From Syntrophorhabdus sp. (GTDB taxonomy: Bacteria > Desulfobacterota > BSN033 > UBA1163): a DNA stretch of 7,778 bases. Made by a program: the position numbers and the translations under genes. Below the pieces are notes generated by a model, which was given only the letters and a program-made list of their open reading frames with translations, did no database searches and was not told the origin of the DNA. The stretch lies in the NCBI GenBank assembly GCA_020724025.1, contig DYHU01000047.1, positions 10,207-17,984 of the forward strand. Reading direction: 5' to 3'. Every line of letters starts with the position of its first letter. Positions within the stretch are counted from its first letter, which is position 1. This document shows, one piece after another, positions 1 to 6,223 of this stretch.

Positions 1-447
1 ATGCTCCTTGTGGCCAATGCCTCCCTCTTTTCCTGGATCCTTGCTGCAGAGGGGATCCCTCAGAAAGTAGCGGATGGAATCCGGCATCTTACCCAGAATC
101 CTTATGTCGTCCTTTTCTGGATTAACCTCCTTCTCCTCTTTATGGGCTGCATCATGGAGACACTGGCGGTAATTATCATCCTCGTTCCCGTGCTGCTCCC
201 CCTCATCAAATCTTTGGGGATCGATCCACTTCACTTTGGAGTGGTCATGGTGGTCAATCTCAGCATTGGCTTGGCTACTCCCCCTGTCGGGGTGAATCTT
301 TTCGTCGCCTCAGGCATCGCGAAGATCTCCCTCGAGAAGATCAGTAAAGCGATCTGGCTCTTTCTTATCGCCTTATTGGTTCCTTTAGCACTGATCACCT
401 ATATCCCACAAATCACTCTCTGGGTACCAAGGCTATTTTTGAAATAG
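1..447 (+). CDS. dctM: TRAP transporter large permease DctM, C-terminal part (5' truncated by window edge)
   Basis: C-terminal 148 residues of the large membrane subunit of a TRAP (tripartite ATP-independent periplasmic) transporter, which carries carboxylates or related solutes across the inner membrane using an ion gradient and a periplasmic binding protein. Visible hallmarks are a hydrophobic METLAVIIILVPVLLP stretch (about 52-67), GIDPLHFG (73-80) and NLSIGLATPPVGVNLF (86-101), the signature of the last DctM/IT-superfamily repeat. Hydrophobic segments lie at about 33-67, 78-100 and 113-137. Family members have about 425-430 residues, so roughly 280 are missing upstream; the ATG at base 1 is almost certainly an internal methionine. 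The stop at 445-447 is 15 bases before the next gene, which suggests co-transcription. The partner DctP and DctQ genes would be expected upstream, outside the window. The family call is very secure; the substrate is unknown. Confidence 0.95.
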   Translation: MLLVANASLFSWILAAEGIPQKVADGIRHLTQNPYVVLFWINLLLLFMGCIMETLAVIIILVPVLLPLIKSLGIDPLHFGVVMVVNLSIGLATPPVGVNLFVASGIAKISLEKISKAIWLFLIALLVPLALITYIPQITLWVPRLFLK

Positions 448-462
448 GAGAATGGAGTAGTC

Positions 463-1479
463 ATGGAAAGAAAATTGCGGCTTGGAGTGATTGGATGTGG
501 AAGGATCGCACAGGCCCATCTCTCCGCCATCGAGAATTTAAGAGAGGAGATCGACCTCATCGCTGTGGCCGATTCGGAGGAAAGTAAAGCAATTGAGGCA
601 AAAGACCGTTTCGGAGCAAAATCCTTCACTTCCCGATACGAAGACCTCCTTAGGGACCCGGAGATCGAAGCTGTAATCATTACGCTTCCCAATCACCTTC
701 ACCATCCTGTTGCCATTCGAGCAGCCATGTCAAAAAAACATATTCTGGTCGAAAAACCGATGGCCCTCAATGTCAATGAGGCCCGAGAGATGGTTCAGAA
801 AGCGAAGGAAAATGGAGTGACCCTAATGGTGGGTCAGAGCAGGAGATTCTCCCATGCTATGTTTGAACTTCAGAGAAATCTTCCTGAAATTGGAAAACTC
901 TTTCGAGTGCAGATATCCTTTCTTGTCAATTTCCCTTCTCCTCCCACAACCTGGTGGAGGCGATCGGAGGAGGCGGGGGGTCTGGTCATCCTGCTTCAGG
1001 GAAGCCATTCCATCGATTCGATTCTGACCTGGATTAAAAAGATACCCAAGCAGGTCTGTACCTTCTCTTCGAAACAGAACCTCCAATGGGAGGGAGAAGA
1101 TGAGGCCGATATCCTCCTCTCTTTTGATGAGGGGGAATTAGCCTCTGTTCACCTCTCCCTCAGCACTTCTCCGGAAATTCACGAAGCAATTCTCATTGGA
1201 ACGAAAGGGGTGATGAGGCTTGCGGAATATTTCACCGGAAGGCCATTCCGTTTTGGCTATCATCTCGATTTGAATGGAAAGAGGGTTTATTCCGGAGAAC
1301 AGGACCCATCCCACTATACGCTCCAGATCAAAGAATTCATCGATGCAATTCAAAAGGATCGAAGCCCTATCGCCTTCGGTGAAGAGGTTTTGAATACAAT
1401 GCTGGTCCTGGATGCGGCGCGGCTCTCTGAAAAAGAAGGAAGAACTGTAAGGATAGAGGAAGGAGGGATTTTAAAATGA
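463..1479 (+). CDS. Gfo/Idh/MocA-family NAD(P)-dependent oxidoreductase (first of two)
   Basis: A 338-residue cytosolic dehydrogenase, probably oxidising a hydroxyl group of a sugar, sugar acid or cyclitol with NAD(P). The N-terminal Rossmann fold begins with GVIGCGRIAQAH (8-19; glycines 8, 11, 13). VEKPMALN (96-103) carries the family lysine K98. The C-terminal alpha/beta domain includes AGGLVILLQGSHSID (171-185) with the conserved His182. The Asp normally four residues before that His (D-x3-H) is Leu178 here, so the usual Lys-Asp-His set is incomplete. Length is typical of the family. The ATG at 463 has GGAG at 454-457, five bases upstream. The gene follows dctM after 15 bases and overlaps the next gene by four, so it belongs to the TRAP operon and probably acts on the imported compound. 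The family is certain; the substrate is not. Inositol dehydrogenase-like or sugar-acid dehydrogenase roles are possible. Confidence 0.93.
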   Translation: MERKLRLGVIGCGRIAQAHLSAIENLREEIDLIAVADSEESKAIEAKDRFGAKSFTSRYEDLLRDPEIEAVIITLPNHLHHPVAIRAAMSKKHILVEKPMALNVNEAREMVQKAKENGVTLMVGQSRRFSHAMFELQRNLPEIGKLFRVQISFLVNFPSPPTTWWRRSEEAGGLVILLQGSHSIDSILTWIKKIPKQVCTFSSKQNLQWEGEDEADILLSFDEGELASVHLSLSTSPEIHEAILIGTKGVMRLAEYFTGRPFRFGYHLDLNGKRVYSGEQDPSHYTLQIKEFIDAIQKDRSPIAFGEEVLNTMLVLDAARLSEKEGRTVRIEEGGILK

Positions 1480-1769
1480 TTGAACGGCATGTTACTTTTA
1501 ATGTCATTCCTGGCAAGGAAAAAGAGTTTGAAACGCTTTTCAAAGAGGAATATAGCGTCACCATGTCCGGACAGCCCGGCTTCGTCTCTGTGACCCTTCT
1601 GAAGGAGCATGAAAAAGAGGCGTTCTACCAGATGGTGATCCGGTTCCAATCCCTTGAGACTGCATCCGCCTGGAGGGATTCCGCTGACCATAAAGCCCTA
1701 TCTCCAAAGATCAAGGCCCTGTATAACGAGAGCACTGTCCAGGTGTATGAGGTAATCGCACAGAGGTAG
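1476..1769 (+). CDS. Small antibiotic biosynthesis monooxygenase (ABM)-domain protein
   Basis: A 97-residue single-domain protein matching the ABM ferredoxin-like fold: RHVTFNVIPGKEKEFETLF (4-22), a central PGFVSVTLL strand (34-42), YQMVIRFQSLETASAWRDS (51-69), the conserved AWR..ADH pattern and a final VQVYEVIA strand. Family members are usually dimers; some oxidise polyketides or quinols without a cofactor, others degrade haem or have no known activity. Translation is coupled: its ATG overlaps the stop of the preceding oxidoreductase (ATGA, 1476-1479), and AAGGAGGG lies at 1460-1467, eight bases before the start. This coupling suggests a role in the same pathway, perhaps handling a reactive keto or aldehyde product, but that is inference. 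It is the last gene before the internal promoter. The fold call is good; the function is open. Confidence 0.82.
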   Translation: MIERHVTFNVIPGKEKEFETLFKEEYSVTMSGQPGFVSVTLLKEHEKEAFYQMVIRFQSLETASAWRDSADHKALSPKIKALYNESTVQVYEVIAQR

Positions 1770-1797
1770 ATCGGGCACAATCATACAGAAATCTATT

Positions 1798-1825
1798 TTG
1801 ACATGATCAATTCGAATATGATAAT
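1798..1825 (+). promoter_or_regulatory. Sigma-70-type promoter for the tctCBA-dehydrogenase operon
   Basis: A perfect -35 box TTGACA (1798-1803) is separated by 16 bases from GATAAT (1820-1825), which matches five of six bases of the -10 consensus. It lies in the 100-base gap before tctC and would start transcription near 1832, giving a leader of about 38 bases. It is the best promoter match I found in the non-coding parts of the window, and it implies that the tct operon can be expressed independently of the upstream TRAP operon. Seen in sequence; activity is inferred. Confidence 0.7.
1806..1822. promoter_or_regulatory. Candidate operator: inverted repeat between -35 and -10
   Basis: A perfect 8-base palindrome ATTCGAAT (1810-1817) is flanked by ATCA (1806-1809) and TGAT (1819-1822), giving a near-symmetric 17-base element offset by one extra A. 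It lies in the promoter spacer and touches the -10 box, a position where a bound repressor would block RNA polymerase. AT-rich palindromes of this size are typical of dimeric regulators such as GntR or LacI families, but no regulator gene is present in the window. Chance occurrence in AT-rich DNA is possible. Confidence 0.35.
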
Positions 1826-1851
1826 TTTCCATCGGGATTCTAAACAAAATG

Positions 1852-1860
1852 AAAGGAGGG
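1852..1860 (+). promoter_or_regulatory. Strong ribosome binding site that sets the tctC start
   Basis: AAAGGAGGG ends nine bases before the ATG at 1870. An in-frame ATG at 1849 would place this site inside the coding region and add seven charged or polar residues (MKGGSRN) in front of the signal peptide. The start at 1870 is therefore preferred. Confidence 0.8.
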
Positions 1861-1869
1861 AGTAGGAAC

Positions 1870-2880
1870 ATGGGACGAAAAATTTTTGTAATTGCATTGG
1901 TAGTGGTTGGGGTTTTTATCTTTTGGGGTCTAACCCATGCCCAGGAATGGAAGCCGAGCAAACCCATTACTATCATCGTGCCTTGGCCTGCAGGTGGTTC
2001 TACGGATTTAACCGTTCGTATCCTCGCCAGCGAGATGGAAAAAGTCCTCGGCCAGCGAATCGCTGTCGTTAACACTCCGGGTGCAACAGGAGCCATCGGC
2101 ATGAGGAATGCCTGGGAAGCACCACGGGATGGATATACCTGGACCTCCAACTCTGATACATCGATGATCAATCTCCCCGTACTCGATCTTCTGAAGGTGA
2201 CTCACAGGGAATGGATTCAATGGTATGTCCTCTTTGCCCCAAGCATTATCGGAGTGACTCCAGACTATCCTGCCAAGGATGTTACAGAACTTGTCAAAAT
2301 GATGAAGGAGAAGCCTGGCCAGGTGGCTGTTTCTTCTGCTGGTGTTGGAAGCTCAGGCCACACAGCTCTCGAGGTCTTTAAAAAGGTAACAGGGGTTAAT
2401 GTCAGACATGTTCCCTTTGCTGGCGGTTATCCAGCAGTGGTGGCAGCTGTTTCAGGTGAGGTCAATGTCGTGATGCAACTCTCCATGGAGCAGGCAGATA
2501 TGGTCCGTGCGAAGAAACTGAGACCCCTGGCCAACACTGGCCTCCAGGCCCTCAATATATCTGGGTATGGCGAGGTTCCTTCGGTTACAAAATGGTATCC
2601 CAAATTTCCATTGACAGGCTCTCACTTTGGCCTGATGGTTCCAAAAGACACACCTAAAGAGGTGGTCGTAGCGATAAGTAAGGCATTCGATGTAGCAGCG
2701 AAATCGACTGCCATCAAAAAATTTGCCGATGAGAAAGCCGTTTTTGCAGCAAACTTGAAAGAGGCCGAAGCCATGACCATGGCAGAAAAGACAGCTTCTA
2801 TTGTGACCTGGATTATGTATGAGAGCGGTGCGGCCAAGATCTCACCCGCTCAATTCAACATCCCAAAGGCTGCGGATTAA
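1870..2880 (+). CDS. tctC: TTT-family periplasmic tricarboxylate-type binding protein (TctC/Bug family)
   Basis: A 336-residue periplasmic solute receptor of a tripartite tricarboxylate transporter; it captures a carboxylate and delivers it to TctAB. The Sec signal peptide has Arg3-Lys4, a hydrophobic core at 5-20 and a probable cleavage after THA (22-24). The mature protein starts with the family pattern KPITIIVPWPAGGSTD (31-46); in Bug proteins this loop binds the ligand carboxylate. Further family landmarks are GATGAIG (71-77), SSAGVGSSGHTALEVF (145-160) and VPFAGGYPAVVAAVSGEV (171-188). The length is slightly above the usual 300-330 residues. The start at 1870 is chosen because AAAGGAGGG lies nine bases upstream. 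It is the first gene after the internal promoter and is followed by 133 bases before tctB, a gap with a possible stabilising hairpin. The ligand cannot be predicted; Bug proteins bind many organic acids and some neutral compounds. Confidence 0.95.
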   Translation: MGRKIFVIALVVVGVFIFWGLTHAQEWKPSKPITIIVPWPAGGSTDLTVRILASEMEKVLGQRIAVVNTPGATGAIGMRNAWEAPRDGYTWTSNSDTSMINLPVLDLLKVTHREWIQWYVLFAPSIIGVTPDYPAKDVTELVKMMKEKPGQVAVSSAGVGSSGHTALEVFKKVTGVNVRHVPFAGGYPAVVAAVSGEVNVVMQLSMEQADMVRAKKLRPLANTGLQALNISGYGEVPSVTKWYPKFPLTGSHFGLMVPKDTPKEVVVAISKAFDVAAKSTAIKKFADEKAVFAANLKEAEAMTMAEKTASIVTWIMYESGAAKISPAQFNIPKAAD

Positions 2881-2912
2881 TCCAAAAGGGATCTCTTTGG
2901 GGAAGCAAAAGT

Positions 2913-2946
2913 GGGGAGGGGGAAAAAGCGCTTATCTACCCTCCCT
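2913..2946 (+). other. Intercistronic stem-loop between tctC and tctB
   Basis: GGGAGGG (2914-2920) can pair with CCCTCCC (2939-2945), seven GC-rich base pairs extendable by a G-U pair, around an 18-base loop that itself contains the palindrome AAGCGCTT (2926-2933). No U-tract follows, so it is not a classical terminator. It may protect the 3' end of the tctC message and allow the binding protein to be made in excess over the membrane subunits, a common pattern for such operons. That role is inference. Confidence 0.4.
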
Positions 2947-3013
2947 TACCCTTTCGATGATTGTGTTCAAGTTTTCGAAGAGGTCAAGAAGAAATATTTA
3001 ATCATCAAGTCTT

Positions 3014-3493
3014 ATGGAGTATGAATTCAGACGACAAGATTTCTATTCGGGATTGATCATCATAGCTATCAGTCTTTTTGTGGTGGTGGAGAGCTGGTTG
3101 ATGCCCCGATACTTTCAGGGCTGGCCTGTCTATGCAGCCCCTGGAATTGTAACTGGTCTTCTCGGTTTGGGGCTTTTGGGGATGGGCATCACCTTAACCA
3201 TTCGATCAATCCAGCGGCGGGGTGCGCCATTGGCTTTCAAGAGATCCGATATTTTTTCTTATCTGAAAGATCCTAAGACGCATCGCCTTGGCTTAATGTT
3301 TGCCCTAAGTCTCATCTATTGCCTATTTCTCGGCCATAGGCTTCCTTATATTGTCGTTACAGTGATCTATCTCGCGATAGCAATGATCACATTTCGCGGA
3401 ACCGGTCCGATCAAAGCATTACTGATATCCATAATGGTTGCGATAGGAGTTGCGATGGTATTTAATCGCCTCTTCCTCATTCCCCTTCCATGA
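3014..3493 (+). CDS. tctB: TTT transporter small membrane subunit (TctB family)
   Basis: A 159-residue integral membrane protein, the small subunit of the tripartite tricarboxylate transporter; it pairs with TctA in the inner membrane. Hydrophobic segments lie at about 13-28, 42-64, 91-107, 110-126 and 133-156, fitting the four- to five-helix TctB layout. The R..DF.SGL start and the C-terminal NRLFLIPLP also fit the family. The call rests on hydropathy, length and the position between tctC and tctA, because TctB is poorly conserved. An in-frame TAA at 2999-3001 rules out an earlier start, so ATG 3014 is the first possible one, but no clear Shine-Dalgarno sequence precedes it. Low translation relative to tctC would suit a minor membrane subunit. 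The gene ends ten bases before the preferred tctA start. Confidence 0.88.
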   Translation: MEYEFRRQDFYSGLIIIAISLFVVVESWLMPRYFQGWPVYAAPGIVTGLLGLGLLGMGITLTIRSIQRRGAPLAFKRSDIFSYLKDPKTHRLGLMFALSLIYCLFLGHRLPYIVVTVIYLAIAMITFRGTGPIKALLISIMVAIGVAMVFNRLFLIPLP

Positions 3494-3503
3494 AAGGCAA
3501 ATG

Positions 3504-5033
3504 ATGGAATTAGGTCCCTTATTAATCTTCAAGGAGTTGTTAAAGTTAATCACCCCCATCACTCTATTCCACATATTCTGGTCTACCTTCGTTGGAATGA
3601 TGATTGGAATGCTCCCAGGCCTGACCGCAACCATGGGGATCGCCTTGCTGACAGGTCTCACCTTCGGGATGGAACCGAAGACAGCCATCATCATCTTAAT
3701 CTGCGTCTATGTCGGAGCCATTACAGGAGGAAGCCGTTCTGCCATTCTACTCAATATCCCAGGAACACCTGCGAATGCGGCTGCCTGTCTTGATGGATTT
3801 CCTTTAGCCCAAAGAGGCGAGGGTGGCCAGGCAATTGGCTTGGCTGCAACGGCTTCCTTCATTGGAACGGTCTTTGGCCTCTTCTGCATGGCTTTCTTTA
3901 CTCCTTATCTTGGAAAGATTGCTCTCGAATTTCATTCATGGGAGTTTTTCTGGTTAGCGATCTTTGGAATTATCATCTGTGGAAATCTAACGGCACCTAC
4001 AGACCCCCTCAAGGGATGGATCGCTGGCTTCTTCGGTCTATTGGTCTCCCTTGTGGGGATGGAAGGCATTGCCGCATACTCAAGGTTCTCTTTTGGTTTC
4101 GATCAAATGAAGGGTGGGTTTGCGCTCATCCCTGTACTAGTGGGGGTTTATGGAATCGCCGAAGTCTTCGGAGGAATGAGAGAGATTGTCCTTCCAAAGG
4201 TAAGATCAAAAGTGGGAAGAATCATCCCCAAAGCACGGGATTTAATCAATCACTATCGACATATCCTTCGTTCCGGTGTCATCGGTGTCATCGTCGGCGC
4301 CATTCCGGGTGTTGGTGAGGATGTGGCGTCCTGGGTCTCTTATGACTTCGCCAAGCGATCGAGCAAGAAGCCGGAGGAGTTTGGAAAGGGATCATTAGAA
4401 GGCCTCATTGCCGCTGAAACAGGAGACAATGCCTGCATCGGAGGCGCTATTATCCCTGTTCTCTCCTTGGCTGTTCCAGGAAGCGCACCTGCAGCCGTCC
4501 TTCTTGCAGCCATGTGGCTCCATGGCGTACGACCCGGGCCTCTACTCATGTTTGAATTTCCCAACTATATTTGGGAAGTTACCGCCATGATGATCATGGC
4601 ATCTTTCGCCTCCCTTATTATCAGTCTCTCTTTTGTCAGGGCTCAAGTGAAAATATTGCTCATCCCTCGGGCTGTTCTGATGCCTATTGTTTTTGTACTA
4701 TGTGTGATTGGGTCTTTTGCCATCAATGCAAGAATCTTTGATATATGGGTGATGTTAGCCTTCGGCATTCTTGGCTACGTCATGCGGAACTATAATTACC
4801 CAGCCGCTCCCCTGGTCCTCGGCGTCATCTTGGGAGACATGGCAGATGTCAATATGCGCCGGGCCCTCATCCGCACCGCAGGAGATATCTCACCCTTTTT
4901 CACCCGTCCGATCTCACTGATCTTGATCCTTCTCATCGTGCTCACCATCATGAGTCGGGTAACGCCTTTCAGAAACGTGCTGTCAGCCACGATGTCCGGA
5001 GTCAAAAAGAGATTGAAGAGGCGAAGCGATTAA
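3504..5033 (+). CDS. tctA: TTT transporter large membrane subunit (TctA family)
   Basis: A 509-residue inner-membrane permease of the tripartite tricarboxylate transporter, with about 10-12 hydrophobic segments; family length is about 500. Diagnostic motifs are VGMMIGMLPGLTATMGIA (30-47), TGGSRSAILLNIPGTPANAA (74-93) followed by CLDGFPLAQRGEGGQAIG (95-112), and a second half-repeat with VGAIPGVGEDVASWVSYD (264-281) and AAETGDNACIGGAIIPVLSL (303-322). VLGVILGDMADVNMRRAL (438-455) is the usual C-terminal motif. The chosen start is ATG 3504, with AAAGG at 3493-3497 six bases upstream; ATG 3501 is equally in frame but only three bases from that site. An in-frame ATG at 3450 would give 527 residues and overlap tctB by 44 bases, adding a polar leader not typical of TctA. 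The C-terminus is basic (KKRLKRR). The family is certain; the start may be off by 1 or 18 codons. Confidence 0.95.
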   Translation: MELGPLLIFKELLKLITPITLFHIFWSTFVGMMIGMLPGLTATMGIALLTGLTFGMEPKTAIIILICVYVGAITGGSRSAILLNIPGTPANAAACLDGFPLAQRGEGGQAIGLAATASFIGTVFGLFCMAFFTPYLGKIALEFHSWEFFWLAIFGIIICGNLTAPTDPLKGWIAGFFGLLVSLVGMEGIAAYSRFSFGFDQMKGGFALIPVLVGVYGIAEVFGGMREIVLPKVRSKVGRIIPKARDLINHYRHILRSGVIGVIVGAIPGVGEDVASWVSYDFAKRSSKKPEEFGKGSLEGLIAAETGDNACIGGAIIPVLSLAVPGSAPAAVLLAAMWLHGVRPGPLLMFEFPNYIWEVTAMMIMASFASLIISLSFVRAQVKILLIPRAVLMPIVFVLCVIGSFAINARIFDIWVMLAFGILGYVMRNYNYPAAPLVLGVILGDMADVNMRRALIRTAGDISPFFTRPISLILILLIVLTIMSRVTPFRNVLSATMSGVKKRLKRRSD

Positions 5034-5039
5034 GGAGGT
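5032..5039 (+). promoter_or_regulatory. Near-perfect ribosome binding site that sets the second oxidoreductase start
   Basis: AAGGAGGT overlaps the tctA stop codon and lies six bases before ATG 5046. A TTG immediately upstream in frame (5043) would be only three bases away, so ATG 5046 is preferred. The strong site suggests the dehydrogenase is translated efficiently although it is fourth in the operon. Confidence 0.8.
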
Positions 5040-5045
5040 TCTTTG

Positions 5046-6221
5046 ATGGGAAAAATTGGGATTGGAATCATAGGGTCTCGCTTTGCGGCGGATCTACATA
5101 TCCGGGCTTTTGAAAAACTCCGTGGACAAAAATTGGAAATTATCGCCGTCTGTTCAAAGAATAGAGAGAGAGCGGAGGCCTTTGCAAAAAAGTTTGAGAT
5201 CCCCCATGCTTTTACAGACTACCGACAGATGCTGGAACGGAAAGACATCCATGTGGTTGACCTCTGTGTCTCAACCGATCTCCATCACACCATCGCCATT
5301 CAGGCTGCCGAGGCAGGAAAACATATCATCTGCGAAAAACCCCTGACAGGGTTTTTCAGTGAGGGAACAACGACTCCTCGCCTGTCAATGATGGAAGGGG
5401 CTTTGAAAAATGCTTCATCCGTTTTAAAGGCGGTTAAAAAAAACCGGGTGAAATTCTGCTATGCTGAAAATTTTGTCTATGCCCCTCCGGTCACAAAACT
5501 GAAGAGCCTGATGAATGCCTGCCAAGGCACAGTATTAGACATCCGGGCTGAAGAGAGCCACTCAGGTTCCCATGCCGCTTACTCCCGAGAATGGAAGACC
5601 TCCGGAGGAGGCTCGCTCATGCGTCTCGGCTCCCATCCCATCGGAGCCGTGCTTCACCTGAAGCACTACGAAGGCCTGATGAAATTCGGCCGTCCCATTC
5701 GGGCCCAATCCGTGATCGGCGATGTGGGCCAATTGACAAAAATCGAAGCCTTTAAAAAAGAACCGAAGAAATGGATGGTCGATTCCTGGGTCGATGTGGA
5801 GGACTGGTCTGCGGCCCTGATCACCTTTGAAGACGGCTCAAAAGCAAGCATTCATTCAACCGATGTAAGCTTGGGCGGCGTAAAAAATCTGATCAGCGTC
5901 TATCTGTCCAATGCTGTGGCTCAGATCAATATCAATCCGAACAACAGCCTGGTCGTCTATTCTCCCGAGGGAAACATCTTCGGTTCGGAATATATCACGG
6001 AGAAAGTGGAGACAAAGGCAGGGTGGCAGTTCCCAAGCCCTGACGAGGACTGGATGAGAGGCTATCCGCAGGAGATGGAGGATTTTATAAATGCCATCCT
6101 TGAGGATCGTGATCCAGTCTCAGGCCCTGATTTGGCCTATGAAACGGTGGAGGTGATCTATGCCGCCTATCTATCAGCGGAGTCTGGAAAACGGGTAGAG
6201 TTAAGAGAAAGAGATTTATAA
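5046..6221 (+). CDS. Gfo/Idh/MocA-family NAD(P)-dependent oxidoreductase (second, long subfamily)
   Basis: A 391-residue dehydrogenase, about 50 residues longer than the first one in this window and clearly of another subfamily. The Rossmann domain starts GIGIIGSRFAADLH (5-18; glycines 5, 7, 10), and CEKPLTG (96-102) carries the family lysine K98. An insertion with many Ser and Thr residues follows (about 103-125). The AENFVYAPP segment (140-148) and EESHSGSHAAYSREW (169-183) are characteristic of this longer group. In GGGSLMRLGSHPIG (187-200) His197 is kept, but the position of the usual catalytic Asp is Arg193. It lies 12 bases after tctA and three bases before the zinc dehydrogenase, so all are probably one transcript and one pathway: import, then oxidation or reduction of a polyhydroxylated compound. 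The substrate is unknown. A paralogous, redundant role to the 463-1479 gene is unlikely given the divergence. Confidence 0.92.
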   Translation: MGKIGIGIIGSRFAADLHIRAFEKLRGQKLEIIAVCSKNRERAEAFAKKFEIPHAFTDYRQMLERKDIHVVDLCVSTDLHHTIAIQAAEAGKHIICEKPLTGFFSEGTTTPRLSMMEGALKNASSVLKAVKKNRVKFCYAENFVYAPPVTKLKSLMNACQGTVLDIRAEESHSGSHAAYSREWKTSGGGSLMRLGSHPIGAVLHLKHYEGLMKFGRPIRAQSVIGDVGQLTKIEAFKKEPKKWMVDSWVDVEDWSAALITFEDGSKASIHSTDVSLGGVKNLISVYLSNAVAQININPNNSLVVYSPEGNIFGSEYITEKVETKAGWQFPSPDEDWMRGYPQEMEDFINAILEDRDPVSGPDLAYETVEVIYAAYLSAESGKRVELRERDL

Positions 6222-6223
6222 GG

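Noticed and set aside
1767..1799. Possible terminator after the ABM gene (TAGAT/ATCTA followed by TTTT)
   Set aside because: The stem is only five AT-rich base pairs with a 19-base loop, too weak for an intrinsic terminator; the T-run is part of the promoter.
1849..1869. Upstream start for tctC at ATG 1849
   Set aside because: The only strong ribosome binding site lies inside this extension, and the signal peptide begins naturally at the methionine encoded at 1870.
3450..3503. Upstream start for tctA at ATG 3450 (44-base overlap with tctB)
   Set aside because: It adds a polar leader not typical of TctA, and a Shine-Dalgarno-like AAAGG sits just before ATG 3501/3504. Kept only as an alternative start.
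3938..4318. A 126-codon frame inside tctA on the same strand, and similar frames inside the other genes
   Set aside because: They overlap strongly supported family proteins, show no domain features and have atypical composition; they are shadow frames.
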